Positions 1 to 7,937 of a DNA stretch of 41,882 bases are shown piece after piece. The translations under genes were made by a program, and so were the position numbers. The DNA comes from Streptomyces sp. NRRL B-24484 (GTDB lineage Bacteria > Actinomycetota > Actinomycetes > Streptomycetales > Streptomycetaceae). Positions within the stretch are counted from its first letter, which is position 1; each line of letters begins with the position of its first letter. The DNA is taken from assembly GCF_000717715.1 (NCBI RefSeq), contig NZ_JOAI01000061.1:1-41882 (forward strand), in the 5' to 3' direction. Below the pieces are notes generated by a model. That model had not been told where the DNA came from. It saw nothing but the letters and a program-made list of their open reading frames with translations, and ran no database searches.

Positions 1-395
1 GGGTGTGCCGGATGGGTCGGGTGCGGCGGATGGGCCGGGTGCGTGGGGTGCGCCGGGTGTGCGGGGTGCGTGGGGTGCAGCACCGGGTGCCCGGGGTGGG
101 GCTGGCCCGGATGGGCGGGCAGGGACGGCTGCCCGGGGTGGTGGACGGCGGCCGTCACCGCGTCCATGTCCACGTCGATCCAGACGTCCGTCCGGACGTC
201 CACCTCGATGTCGACCGCGCCGCCGCCGGTCACCGACACGGAGACCCGGGCGCAGGACTCGACGTCCGTGTCGACCCCGGGGGCGGCGGACCGTCCGCAC
301 GCCGCACCGGTCAGCAGGGCGCAGGCGGCGGTCGCGCCCAGCACGGTGCCGGCCAGTCGGACGCCGCGGGCCTGCGGGGTGATCGGTCCCGGCAT
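1..395 (-). CDS. Partial secreted/lipoprotein with His-Pro repeat tail
   Basis: The reading frame opens at an ATG (complement of 393-395) and runs off the left edge of the window. Residues 11-33 are a hydrophobic export signal with cysteines at about 25 and 33 in small-residue contexts. Neither is a perfect lipobox, so lipoprotein status is likely but not certain. Residues 40-82 are rich in Asp and Val. From about residue 85 the protein turns into a low-complexity tail of repeated x-His-Pro triplets (HPTHPAHPAHP and similar), encoded by an imperfect 9-nt DNA repeat at 1-130. Such tails can bind divalent metals, but that is inference. I do not recognise the family. The C-terminus is missing from the window. 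Confidence 0.6.
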   Translation of the reverse strand, partial: MPGPITPQARGVRLAGTVLGATAACALLTGAACGRSAAPGVDTDVESCARVSVSVTGGGAVDIEVDVRTDVWIDVDMDAVTAAVHHPGQPSLPAHPGQPHPGHPVLHPTHPAHPAHPTHPAHPPHPTHPAH

Positions 396-547
396 GGTGG
401 ATCTGGTGCCTTTCGTTCCGGCGACGGCGCATCGGCGGTGGTTCGGTGACGATCGGAGGGCGGACACGAGGCGGTGCCGGGCACCCGAACGGGGCCCGAC
501 ACCGTGTCAACTCGATCTTGTACAGCCGGGTTACGGCCGTCACCCGG

Positions 548-1957
548 TCAGCCGCGGCCACCCGCGATCTCGACGTTCTCCAGTACGCCGACCGCGTCCG
601 GTACCAGGATCGCCGCCGAGTAGTAGGCGGTGACCAGGTACGAGATGAGGGCCTTGTCGTCGATGCCCATGAAGCGCACGGACAGGCTCGGCTGGTACTC
701 GTCCGGGATGCCGGTCTGGTGCAGGCCGATCACGCCCTGGTTGTCCTCGCCGGTCCGCATCACCAGGATCGAGCTGGTGTGCTCCCTGGTGATCGGGATC
801 TTGTTGCAGGGCAGGATCGGCACCCCGCGCCAGGCCGGCACCTTCTGCCCGCCCAGGTCGACGTGGTCCGGGTACAGCCCGCGGGAGTTGAGCTCCCGGC
901 CGATCGCGGCGATGGTCTTCGGGTGGGCGAGGAAGTACTCCGAGTCGCGGCGGCGGCTCAGCAGCTCGTCCAGGTCGTCCGGGGTGGGCGGGCCGGAGTG
1001 GGTCTGGATCCGCTGGTCGAAGTCGGCGTTGTGCAGCAGGCCGAACTCCGGGTTGTTGACCAGCTCGTGCTCCTGGCGCTCGCGCAGCGCCTCGATCGTC
1101 AGCCGCAGCTGCTGCTCGATCTGGTTCATCGGCTGGTTGTAGAGGTCGGCGACCCGGGTGTGCACCTTGAGCACGGTCTGCGCGACGCTCAGCTCGTACT
1201 CGCGGGGGCGCAGCTCGTAGTCCACGAAGGCGCCGGGCAGCTGGTGCTCGCCGGTGTGGCCGGCCGACATGGCGATCTCGGCCTCGCCGCGCTCGTTCTG
1301 CCGCTGCGCGGGCAGCGAGCGGAACTCGTGGATGTGCGCCTGCAGCGCGGGGGAGCCGGCCAGCACGGCCTCGAACTCGGTGCGGGAGAGCGAGAGCATG
1401 GTGCCGGCGGTGAGGGACTTCGCGGTGTACTCCCAGACGGCGTCCGGGTCGAGCAGCGCGGACTCGCCGAAGCGGTCGCCGTCGCCGATCACACCGAGCT
1501 CGGTCTCGTCGCCGTACCGGCCGCTGCCGACCCGGCTGACCTTGCCGTGCGCGATCAGGTGGATCCGGTCGGACGGGGTGTCCCGCTCGGCCAGCACCTC
1601 GCCCGGACCGAAGTCCCGCTGGACGCAGCGGTCGGCCAGCACGGTGAGCACGTCGACGTCCTCGAAGCCGCGGAGCAGGGCGAGTTCGCCGAGCTCCCGG
1701 GGGATCACCCGGACCTGGGAGCCGGTCTTGACGAACTCGATCCGGCCGTCGCCGACCGTGTAGGTCAGGCGGCGGTTCACCCGGTAGGCGCCGCCGGAGG
1801 TCTGCACCCAGGGCAGGACCCGCAGCAGCCAGCGGGAGGTGATCTCCTGCATCTGCGGGACGGACTTGGTGGTCGTGGCGAGATTTCGGGCGGCAGCCGT
1901 GGTCAGGCTGGACTGCTGCTGCACCTGCGGTGCCTCCGGGCTCGCGTCCACGGACAT
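548..1957 (-). CDS. Family 2B encapsulin shell protein (EshA-like) with cNMP-binding-fold insertion
   Basis: This 469-residue protein should self-assemble into an icosahedral protein nanocompartment. It has an N-terminal arm (about 1-90), an inserted cyclic-nucleotide-binding-type domain (about 95-200, with [10 protein letters not shown]) and an HK97-fold C-terminal part (about 220-469, ending [20 protein letters not shown]). The start is supported by AAGGAGAA about 10 nt upstream of the ATG. The EshA family in Streptomyces was first linked to ppGpp and sporulation, and later recognised as encapsulin family 2B. Many such genes sit beside terpene cyclase, prenyltransferase or cysteine desulfurase cargo. 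None of these is in this window. The phosphate-binding Arg of canonical cAMP sites (FGE-xAL-x-PRxA) appears replaced (VWEYTAKS), so classic cAMP binding is doubtful. Confidence 0.92.
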   Translation of the reverse strand: MSVDASPEAPQVQQQSSLTTAAARNLATTTKSVPQMQEITSRWLLRVLPWVQTSGGAYRVNRRLTYTVGDGRIEFVKTGSQVRVIPRELGELALLRGFEDVDVLTVLADRCVQRDFGPGEVLAERDTPSDRIHLIAHGKVSRVGSGRYGDETELGVIGDGDRFGESALLDPDAVWEYTAKSLTAGTMLSLSRTEFEAVLAGSPALQAHIHEFRSLPAQRQNERGEAEIAMSAGHTGEHQLPGAFVDYELRPREYELSVAQTVLKVHTRVADLYNQPMNQIEQQLRLTIEALRERQEHELVNNPEFGLLHNADFDQRIQTHSGPPTPDDLDELLSRRRDSEYFLAHPKTIAAIGRELNSRGLYPDHVDLGGQKVPAWRGVPILPCNKIPITREHTSSILVMRTGEDNQGVIGLHQTGIPDEYQPSLSVRFMGIDDKALISYLVTAYYSAAILVPDAVGVLENVEIAGGRG

Positions 1958-2333
1958 CGGCAGGGTTCTCCTTCGTATGGGTGCGCCACCTGCACACGGG
2001 CATGGCGGAGCGTCAGATCCTGTTCAGGGAAGGGAAGGCGGCGCCTGTCGCGTGCGGCGGACGGGTGCCCGGAACGGAACACTAGATCGTCACGCACCCT
2101 TGATCCGTCCGGAGGGCCGACAGCCACCCCATCAGGTGAAATCACGTGCAGAAAGGATTGATCGGTGATCGACACGGCCGGACGGCGGCGGACAGAACCG
2201 GGCGCGCGGAGCCGGTGCGGGGCGCGCCGGGAGGCCCGGGCGACGCCGGACGCGCCGGGGCCCGCCGCCTGCTCCGCGAGCCGTCCGGCGGGCCCCGGCT
2301 GCCCCGCTGCCTGCTGCTTCTCCCCGGGCGGGA
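1958..2333. other. Intergenic region upstream of the encapsulin gene
   Basis: These 376 bases hold no convincing gene. They contain the encapsulin ribosome binding site (complement of about 1967-1975), a presumed minus-strand promoter around the AT-richer stretch 2075-2160, and a large hairpin next to the dimethylargininase stop. Open frames crossing the region lack coding character, and they continue out of frame from the neighbouring genes. Confidence 0.6.
2254..2299 (-). terminator. Hairpin downstream of dimethylargininase gene
   Basis: A perfect 14-bp inverted repeat (arms 2254-2267 and 2286-2299, GCCGGGGCCCGCCG and its complement) surrounds an 18-nt loop. It starts 35 nt past the stop codon of the minus-strand gene. 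There is no U-tract, as is common for Streptomyces terminators. Confidence 0.55.
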
Positions 2334-3143
2334 TCAGGCCGTCCGCAGTTCCAGGGTGCAGCACTTGACGCTGCCGCCGGCCTTCAGCAGCTCCGACAGA
2401 TCGAGACCGATCGGCTGGAAGCCGCGCTCGCGCAGCCGTTCGGCGAGCGCCGTCGCGTTCTGCGGCAGCACGACGTGGCGGCCGTCCGAGGTCGCGTTGA
2501 GGCCGAAGACGGCGGCGTCCTCGGCGGTGGCGACCACCGCGTCCGGGAAGAGCCGCCGCAGCACCGCCCGGCTGCCCGGGGTGAACGCCCCCGGGTAGTA
2601 GGCGACGGTCCGCTCGTCGAGTACCGCGAGCGCGGTGTCCAAGTGGTAGAAGCGCGGGTCGACCAGGGTCAGCCCGATCACCGGACGGCCGAAGAACTCC
2701 TGCGCCTCGGCGTGCGAGCGCGGGTCGCTGCGGAAGCCCGTGCCGGCCAGCAGCAGGTCCCCGCAGAGCAGGTAGTCGCCCTCGCCCTCGTTCACGAAGC
2801 CGGCGGTGGCGACCTCGGCCAGGCCGAGACCGAGCAGCTTCTCGCGGTGGGCCGGGGCCTCGTCCGCCCGCTCGCGGTCGCGGAACCGCGCGACCAGCGC
2901 CCGCCCGTCCAGCACCGTGGCGCCGTTGGCGGCGAAGACCATGTCCGGCAGGCCGGGCACCGGGTCGATCGTGTCCACGGTGTGCCCGAGGTCCAGGTAC
3001 GTCCGGCGGAGCTGCTCCCACTGGGCGACGGCGAGCGCGGTGTCGACGGGCTTGCCCGGGTCCATCCACGGGTTGATGGAGTAGACGACGTCGAAGTGCG
3101 TGGGACGGCACATCAGGTAGTGCCGGGGCTGGGCGAGGCGCAT
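2334..3143 (-). CDS. ddaH: Dimethylargininase (DDAH) / amidinohydrolase family
   Basis: The 269-residue product belongs to the guanidino-modifying (pentein) superfamily. It probably hydrolyses N-omega,N-omega-dimethyl-L-arginine to citrulline and dimethylamine in the cytosol. The catalytic set is visible: Glu near 119 (FVNEGEGDYL), His167 (FYHLDTAL) and the nucleophile Cys261 in GGSVKCCTLEL. The N-terminal PDMVFAANGATVL segment is also typical. Length matches bacterial DDAH (about 255-270). The ATG at the complement of 3141-3143 was chosen because homology begins there (MRLAQPRHYLMCRPTHFDVVYS). The preceding GGGGG is only a weak ribosome binding site. The gene reads toward the encapsulin gene with a hairpin between them, so co-transcription is uncertain. 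Activity on other guanidino substrates cannot be excluded. Confidence 0.82.
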   Translation of the reverse strand: MRLAQPRHYLMCRPTHFDVVYSINPWMDPGKPVDTALAVAQWEQLRRTYLDLGHTVDTIDPVPGLPDMVFAANGATVLDGRALVARFRDRERADEAPAHREKLLGLGLAEVATAGFVNEGEGDYLLCGDLLLAGTGFRSDPRSHAEAQEFFGRPVIGLTLVDPRFYHLDTALAVLDERTVAYYPGAFTPGSRAVLRRLFPDAVVATAEDAAVFGLNATSDGRHVVLPQNATALAERLRERGFQPIGLDLSELLKAGGSVKCCTLELRTA

Positions 3144-3411
3144 GGTGGTGACCCCCAGGACGTGGCGGCGGGCCGTCGGGTGTGCGGCCGCGCCGCGAAC
3201 GCTACGCGCCGTCCGCCGAACGGCGGGTGAACCGGCGGCGGCAGTGCGGTGACATCCGGCCACCTGGGTAAACCTTTCTCCGCCACCCGAAACCCGTCGG
3301 CGCCCCCGGCCGTTGGAGGGATGTTCGGCGGCTCGGGGGCCGCCGGTCACCGGCTGCGGGGCCGCACCTGACAGCCTGTCGGAGGAACACGTACGGGGGG
3401 AACACACCACC
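3144..3411. promoter_or_regulatory. Divergent intergenic region, ddaH / aromatic hydroxylase
   Basis: These 268 bases separate two divergent genes and must hold both promoters. The least GC-rich stretch is 3265-3283 (GGGTAAACCTTTCT). No clear -10/-35 pair or dyad stands out. GGAGGAACAC at about 3381 and a G-run at 3395 lie upstream of the hydroxylase start. Confidence 0.4.
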
Positions 3412-4629
3412 ATGTCCGGAACCACCATGCCCGGAACCGCCGCGGCCGAGGACACCGCCGAGGTCGTGATCGTCGGCGCGGGGCCGGCCGGGCTGGTCCT
3501 CGGCAACCTGCTGCTCGCCGCCGGGGTGCGGTGCACCGTCCTGGAGCGGCAGAGCCGCGCCCACGTCGAACAGCGCGCCCGGGCCGGGTTCCTGGCCGCC
3601 AACACCGTCCGGGTGCTCACCGGGAACGGTCTCGCCGACGGCCTGCTGAAGGACGGCAGACAGCACGGCACCTGTGCCTTCCGCACCGACCGCGGCGAGT
3701 TCCACCTCGACTACGGCAGCCTCGGCCGCGGCGAGGCGCACACCGTCTACCCGCAGCAGCACCTCGTCCGGGACCTGATCGCAGAGTTCCTCGCCCGCGG
3801 CGGCGACCTGCGCTTCGAGACCCCGGTGGTCGGCATCACCGGCCTCACCGGCGACCGCCCCGCGGTCACCGCGCAATCGGCGGACGGCACCCTGCACCGC
3901 CTCTCCGCCCGGTTCGTCGCGGGCTGCGACGGCCGCCACGGCACCGCCCGGACGGCCGTCCCGGCCGGTGCCGTCCGCCGCTACCGCCGCGACCACGGGG
4001 TCACCTGGCTGGCCCTGCTCGCCGCCGCCCCGCAGAGCACGGCCGCCGTGGCCTACGCCGTCCACGAGGACGGCTTCGCCGGCCACATGGCCCGCACCCC
4101 CGACATCACCCGCTACTACCTGCAGGTGCCGCGCGGCGAGTCCCCGGACGCCCGGTCGGACGACCGGATCTGGGCCGATCTCGCCCACCGGATGCGCGCC
4201 GACCGGCACGGTCCGCTGAACGAGGGACCGATCGTGGAACGCCGGACGGTCGAGATGACCTCCGACGTCCTCGACCCGATCCAGTACGGCCGGCTCTTCC
4301 TGGTCGGCGACGCCGCCGGCCTGATCAGCCCGGCCGCCGCCAAGGGCGCCAACCTCGCCGTCATGGCGGCGGAGATCCTCGCCCGCGGCCTGGTGGCCGC
4401 CCTGCGGGGTGGGGACGAGCAGCCGCTCGCCCGCTACTCCGCCGACTGCCTGCCGCGGATATGGCGGGCACAGGAGTTCTCGCACTGGATGATCAATCTG
4501 CTGCACGGCCCGGCGGGCAGCGACGACGGCGCCGTCTTCCTGCGCGCCCTGCAGCAGGCCCGGCTGGAGAGTCTGCAGACGTCCCGCCGCCACCAGGACC
4601 ACTTCGCCGAGAACTACGTCGGCATCTGA
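3412..4629 (+). CDS. FAD-dependent aromatic hydroxylase, 4-hydroxybenzoate 3-monooxygenase (PobA) family
   Basis: This 405-residue group A flavin monooxygenase should use NAD(P)H and O2 to hydroxylate an aromatic ring in the cytosol. Visible features are the FAD GAGPAG motif (22-27), RARAGFL near 55, TVYPQQHLVRDLI near 111, the NAD(P)H/FAD motif FVAGCDGRHG and the second FAD motif LVGDAAGLISPAAAKGANLA. The colinear tail RIWRAQEFSHWM...AENYVGI is the hallmark of true PobA relatives. The PobA segment VPPTGAKG is changed to ISPAAAKG, which suggests a different substrate. ATG 3412 is chosen (G-rich site 13 nt upstream); an in-frame ATG at 3427 is an alternative. The next gene is an O-methyltransferase 59 nt downstream, so hydroxylation followed by O-methylation is likely. 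Confidence 0.82.
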   Translation: MSGTTMPGTAAAEDTAEVVIVGAGPAGLVLGNLLLAAGVRCTVLERQSRAHVEQRARAGFLAANTVRVLTGNGLADGLLKDGRQHGTCAFRTDRGEFHLDYGSLGRGEAHTVYPQQHLVRDLIAEFLARGGDLRFETPVVGITGLTGDRPAVTAQSADGTLHRLSARFVAGCDGRHGTARTAVPAGAVRRYRRDHGVTWLALLAAAPQSTAAVAYAVHEDGFAGHMARTPDITRYYLQVPRGESPDARSDDRIWADLAHRMRADRHGPLNEGPIVERRTVEMTSDVLDPIQYGRLFLVGDAAGLISPAAAKGANLAVMAAEILARGLVAALRGGDEQPLARYSADCLPRIWRAQEFSHWMINLLHGPAGSDDGAVFLRALQQARLESLQTSRRHQDHFAENYVGI

Positions 4630-4688
4630 CATCACCTCACCGCACACCACACATCCCTGACCGCCCGCTCCACGGGGGAGACCACCGC

Positions 4689-6380
4689 ATGGGCAACCCG
4701 CCCGGCGCGGCACAGCCGCGCCTGCATCCGCACGACCTCGACCGCATCCGCCGGGCCGCCGCCTTCGTCGCGGCCAACGACACCGCCACCGTCCTCGCCG
4801 AACTGCTGCCCGGCCTGTCGCCCGCCGAACGGGACGCCGTCGCCGCGCACAGCCGCTTCACCCACGCCGCCGTCCTGGTCTTCCCGCGCTCGCTCGGCGA
4901 CCTGCGCGCCCTGCTCCGCGCGGAAGGGCTGCACGCCGGCCCGGTCACCCCCAGCACGGTCGTCCGCGAGCGGCTCGCCCGCCGCTACGGGCGCAGCGCC
5001 GACAGCCTGGAGGTCGGCATCCTGCGCGCCCCGGTGACGGCGGCCGACGGCAGCCCCTGCGAGATCGAGGTCTTCGGGCTCGCCGTCCCGCCCGGATCCG
5101 GTCTCGACACCCTCGCCGCCGGTGAGCGCGCCCACGACAACGAGGCGCACCTCGCCCTGGAGGTGACCACGCCCGACCCGGTCGTGCTCGCCGGGCTGCG
5201 CGCCACCCTGCTCGACGGCGGGCGCACCACCGCCGACGGCGGCGGGCACAACGCCCACGAGGACACCACCGTCCTCTACTTCCGCACCGGCGCGGAGTCC
5301 GGCCACCGGCGGCTGGAGCTCAACAGCAGCGGGCAGCACCCCGCCGTCCTCGCCGCCCACGGCAGCACCGGCGACCGCCCCGCCGACCGGCTGCTGCACC
5401 TGATGACCGGCGCCTGGGCCACCCAGGCCGTCGCCGTCGCCGCCGAACTGCGGCTCGCCGACCACCTCGACACCGCCCCGCGGCCGACCACCGAGCGGCT
5501 CGCCGAACTCACCGGCACCCACCCCGACCGGCTGCAGCGCCTGCTGCGGTACCTCACCGCGCTCGGCGTGTTCGCACCGGACGGCACCGGCTCGCACCGC
5601 CCCACCGAACTCGGCCGGCTGCTGCGCAGCGGAGCCGACCGGTCGCTGCACCCGCTCGCCCTGCTCTACGGCGGCCCGTTCTACCGGTCCTTCGGCGCCC
5701 TCGGGTACGCCGTCCGGACCGGCCGGGACGCCTTCGAGCACACCTACGGCGCCCACCACTTCGCGCACTTCGCCGCGGACCCGCAGCTCGCCGACCTGTT
5801 CGACCGGTCGATGGCCGCCAGCACCCAGATGTTCGACCCGATCGCCGAGCTCGTCGACTTCACCTCCGCCCGGGTCGTGGTCGACGTCGCCGGCGGCAAC
5901 GGAGCCCTGCTCTCCGGGGTGCTGACCGCCCACCCGCACCTGGAGGGCGTGCTGCTGGAGCGCCCGCACGTGGTGGAGGCCGCCCGGGAGACCCTGACGA
6001 AGGCGGGCTGCGCGGACCGCTGCCGCCTGGTGCCCGGCGACTTCACCGACGGGGTGCCCGCCGGCGGCGACGTCTACCTGCTCTCCCGGGTGCTGCACGA
6101 CTGGGACGACCGGCAGTGCCTGGCCATCCTCCGCCGGCTCGCCGAGGCGGTGCCCGAGCACGCCGAACTCCTGGTGGTGGAGCGGCTGCTGCCCGCGGAC
6201 GAGGAGGCCGGGCCGTCGCTCGCCGTGCCCTGGGACGTCCACATGCTGTGCAACGTCGGCGGCCGCGAGCGCACCGCCGAGCACTACGGCCGACTGCTCG
6301 CCGAGGCCGGCTTCGAGCTCACCGGCGTCGCCGAACTCCCGCTGGACGGTGCCCTGCTGGCCGCCCGCCGGACGCGCTGA
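4689..6380 (+). CDS. SAM-dependent O-methyltransferase with unrecognised N-terminal domain
   Basis: The 563-residue product has two parts. Residues from about 235 form a plant-type small-molecule O-methyltransferase: a dimerisation winged helix (LADHLDTAPRPTTERLAELT), the SAM motif VVVDVAGGNGALL near 394-406 and a catalytic-base context VLHDWDD near 467. Residues 1 to about 225 are extra compared with the usual 330-350-residue enzymes. They begin HDLDRIRRAAAFVAAND and include FTHAAVLVFPRSLGDLRALL and EAHLALEVTT. I do not recognise this part; a vicinal-oxygen-chelate-like fold is only a guess. The start ATG follows GGGGGAG. The gene is the second in an operon with the PobA-like hydroxylase and probably methylates the phenol made by it. 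A secondary-metabolite role is inferred. Confidence 0.8.
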   Translation: MGNPPGAAQPRLHPHDLDRIRRAAAFVAANDTATVLAELLPGLSPAERDAVAAHSRFTHAAVLVFPRSLGDLRALLRAEGLHAGPVTPSTVVRERLARRYGRSADSLEVGILRAPVTAADGSPCEIEVFGLAVPPGSGLDTLAAGERAHDNEAHLALEVTTPDPVVLAGLRATLLDGGRTTADGGGHNAHEDTTVLYFRTGAESGHRRLELNSSGQHPAVLAAHGSTGDRPADRLLHLMTGAWATQAVAVAAELRLADHLDTAPRPTTERLAELTGTHPDRLQRLLRYLTALGVFAPDGTGSHRPTELGRLLRSGADRSLHPLALLYGGPFYRSFGALGYAVRTGRDAFEHTYGAHHFAHFAADPQLADLFDRSMAASTQMFDPIAELVDFTSARVVVDVAGGNGALLSGVLTAHPHLEGVLLERPHVVEAARETLTKAGCADRCRLVPGDFTDGVPAGGDVYLLSRVLHDWDDRQCLAILRRLAEAVPEHAELLVVERLLPADEEAGPSLAVPWDVHMLCNVGGRERTAEHYGRLLAEAGFELTGVAELPLDGALLAARRTR

Positions 6381-6400
6381 CGGCGTACCCGGCACAGCAC

Positions 6401-6438
6401 GGCCGGGCGGGACGGTCCGCAGACCGTCCCGCCCGGCC
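6401..6438. terminator. Bidirectional terminator between methyltransferase and hdeD-like gene
   Basis: A perfect 16-bp inverted repeat (6401-6416 with 6423-6438; arms GGCCGGGCGGGACGGT) has a 6-nt loop. It lies in the 63-bp gap between two convergent genes, placed to end both transcripts. Confidence 0.85.
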
Positions 6439-6443
6439 GCGCC

Positions 6444-7040
6444 TCACCGCACCTGCACGTCGGTGCGGCGCAGCGCCGAGCGGAGCACGAAGGCCCCGCC
6501 GATCTCGATCAGCCCGAGCAGCAGCAGCCACAGCCCGAGCAGCCTGGCCAGCGCGACGGCCGACTCGACCGGGTAGGCGAGCACCACGATGCCCGCGATC
6601 ACCCCGATCGCGCCCAGGAAGACCGCGAGGCCGCGGCCCGGCATGGCCTTGTTGGAGATCGCCACGAACAGGGTGACGATGCCGGCCACCAGCCAGTAGA
6701 GGCCGACCACGATCGCCAGGAAGCCGACGGTCTGCAGCTGGTGCCGCAGCACCAGCACACCGGCCACCACCGACAGCAGGGCGATCAGCACGTGCAGCAC
6801 CCGGCCGCCGGTGCCGTCCTCGTGCGTGAAGGCGGTGACGAAGCGGACCGCTCCGGCCACCAGCAACTGCAGGCCGATGATGATCGCGACCACCCGGGTG
6901 GTCTCCTCGGGCCAGGCCAGCATGACGATGCCGGCCACCACGGTCAGCACTCCGAAGGACAGCGGCCACAGCCACGACCGGCCGAGACCGGTCAGCAGGT
7001 CCTGCGGGTCCGCGGGGGCGGGACGGGAGGGTGCGGTCAT
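6444..7040 (-). CDS. HdeD family membrane protein (DUF308)
   Basis: The 198-residue protein has six predicted membrane segments built as repeats of a two-helix unit (WPLSFGVLTVVAGIVMLAWP, FLAIVVGLYWLVAGIVTLFV, VFLGAIGVIAGIVVLAYPVE and others). This is the HdeD/DUF308 pattern, associated with acid or general stress. The molecular function is not known. ATG at the complement of 7038-7040 is preceded by GAGGGAG at good spacing. A further upstream in-frame start would add 11 residues but lacks a site. It is divergent from a SHOCT-domain membrane protein and lies in a block of stress-type small membrane proteins. Confidence 0.85.
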   Translation of the reverse strand: MTAPSRPAPADPQDLLTGLGRSWLWPLSFGVLTVVAGIVMLAWPEETTRVVAIIIGLQLLVAGAVRFVTAFTHEDGTGGRVLHVLIALLSVVAGVLVLRHQLQTVGFLAIVVGLYWLVAGIVTLFVAISNKAMPGRGLAVFLGAIGVIAGIVVLAYPVESAVALARLLGLWLLLLGLIEIGGAFVLRSALRRTDVQVR

Positions 7041-7231
7041 GGTGTGCTCCCTCGTTCGGCGGAGCCGGCGCACGGCGCGCCCGGAGTCCCCAGTCTCCCC
7101 CCGCCCCGGCCTGCGGAGATCACCCGCGCAGGGTGGTGCGGCGGCGCCCCGCTCCGGGGACGGTTGATCCGGAGTACCCCGCCTGCCGCACCCCCCGGGG
7201 CAGGCAGGCCGCCCGAGACGGGAGACGCACG

Positions 7232-7633
7232 GTGAACGACTACCCGCTGCTCAACATCTTCTGGACGATGCTGTGGTTCTTTCTGTGGATCCTCTGGTTC
7301 TTCCTGCTGTTCCGGATCTTCGGTGACCTCTTCCGGGACGACTCGGTCGGCGGCTGGGGCAAGGCCGGCTGGTGCATCTTCCTGATCCTGATCCCCTTCC
7401 TCGGTGTGTTCGTCTACCTGATCGCCCGCGGCAGGGGCATGGGCGAACGCGAGATGCGGATGCGGATGCAGGCCGAGCAGGACTTCCGCTCCTACGTCCA
7501 GGAGGCCGCGGCCGGCTCCGGCCCGGCACCCTCCGGCCACGTCGACGAACTCGCCAAGCTCGCCGAGCTGCAGAAGAGCGGCGCGATCACCGACGCGGAG
7601 TACCAGAAGGCCAAGGCGAAGGTCCTGGCCTGA
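7232..7633 (+). CDS. PLDc_N-like membrane protein with C-terminal SHOCT domain
   Basis: This 133-residue protein has two N-terminal membrane helices. The first is highly aromatic (WTMLWFFLWILWFFLLFRIF), followed by WGKAGWCIFLILIPFLGVFVYL, the pattern of the phospholipase D N-terminal membrane domain without the enzyme. A short charged linker with MGEREMRMRMQAEQ leads to a SHOCT motif (DELAKLAELQKSGAITDAEYQKAKAKVLA), a small helical module that usually mediates oligomerisation. GTG start with GGGAGACGC upstream. It is divergent from the HdeD-like gene across 191 bp. Function unknown; a stress-linked envelope role is inferred from context. Confidence 0.85.
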   Translation: MNDYPLLNIFWTMLWFFLWILWFFLLFRIFGDLFRDDSVGGWGKAGWCIFLILIPFLGVFVYLIARGRGMGEREMRMRMQAEQDFRSYVQEAAAGSGPAPSGHVDELAKLAELQKSGAITDAEYQKAKAKVLA

Positions 7634-7650
7634 CCGTCCGCACCGGCCGA

Positions 7651-7683
7651 GGCGCCGGACCGCCACATCGGCGGTCCGGCGCC
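7651..7683 (+). terminator. Terminator after SHOCT membrane protein
   Basis: Perfect 14-bp stem (GGCGCCGGACCGCC, 7651-7664, with 7670-7683) and a 5-nt loop ACATC, 18 nt past the stop codon. Confidence 0.85.
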
Positions 7684-7705
7684 CTCGTACGCCGGTGAGA
7701 GGGGC

Positions 7706-7765
7706 GGGTCCGGCAGCTGCCGGACCCCCCCCCCTTCCCCGCGGACGAAGGGGCCGGGGCCCCGG
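7706..7765. repeat. Cluster of palindromes with a C10 tract
   Basis: A perfect 22-bp palindrome at 7706-7727 (left half GGGTCCGGCAG) runs into ten consecutive C at 7725-7734. A CCCCTTC/GAAGGGG stem (7731-7737 with 7747-7753) and the palindrome CCGGGGCCCCGG near 7754-7765 follow. The cluster lies between convergent transcripts. It may act as terminators for the minus strand, and it overlaps where a degraded gene would have continued. Confidence 0.55.
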
Positions 7766-7784
7766 TGTGGGGGGGCGGGGGCCC

Positions 7785-7838
7785 GGCCCAGAGCATCGTC
7801 TCCGACATCGTCCCGGCGACGCGGATCTCGTAGTGCAT
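7785..7838 (-). pseudogene. Remnant 5' end of a small protein gene
   Basis: An ATG (complement of 7836-7838) has a strong GAGGGAGC ribosome binding site 8 nt upstream. It opens with MHYEIRVAGTMSETML, a start I associate with small (about 80-residue) Streptomyces proteins. After about 18 codons the sequence collapses into Gly/Pro-rich translation of the G/C tracts and palindromes at 7706-7790, and it has no stop until it enters the SHOCT gene antisense. The body of the gene therefore seems deleted or scrambled. It sits 100 nt downstream of the LuxR-type regulator on the same strand. An assembly error in the C10 tract is an alternative. Confidence 0.45.
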
Positions 7839-7937
7839 GGGCACACGCTCCCTCGGTACCCCACGGCCTCGGACCCCCTGCTCCACCGTCCCCGGTGCGG
7901 CCGTCCGGGTCATCACCCGGCCGGAGTGAGACCTTCG

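Noticed and set aside
1903..2160. Minus-strand open frame crossing the encapsulin leader
   Set aside because: It continues out of frame from the dimethylargininase gene, has no start of its own and lacks any family pattern.
3531..4688. Open frame upstream of and continuous with the methyltransferase frame
   Set aside because: It runs out of frame through the hydroxylase gene and is Pro/Arg-rich. The real start at 4689 has a ribosome binding site.
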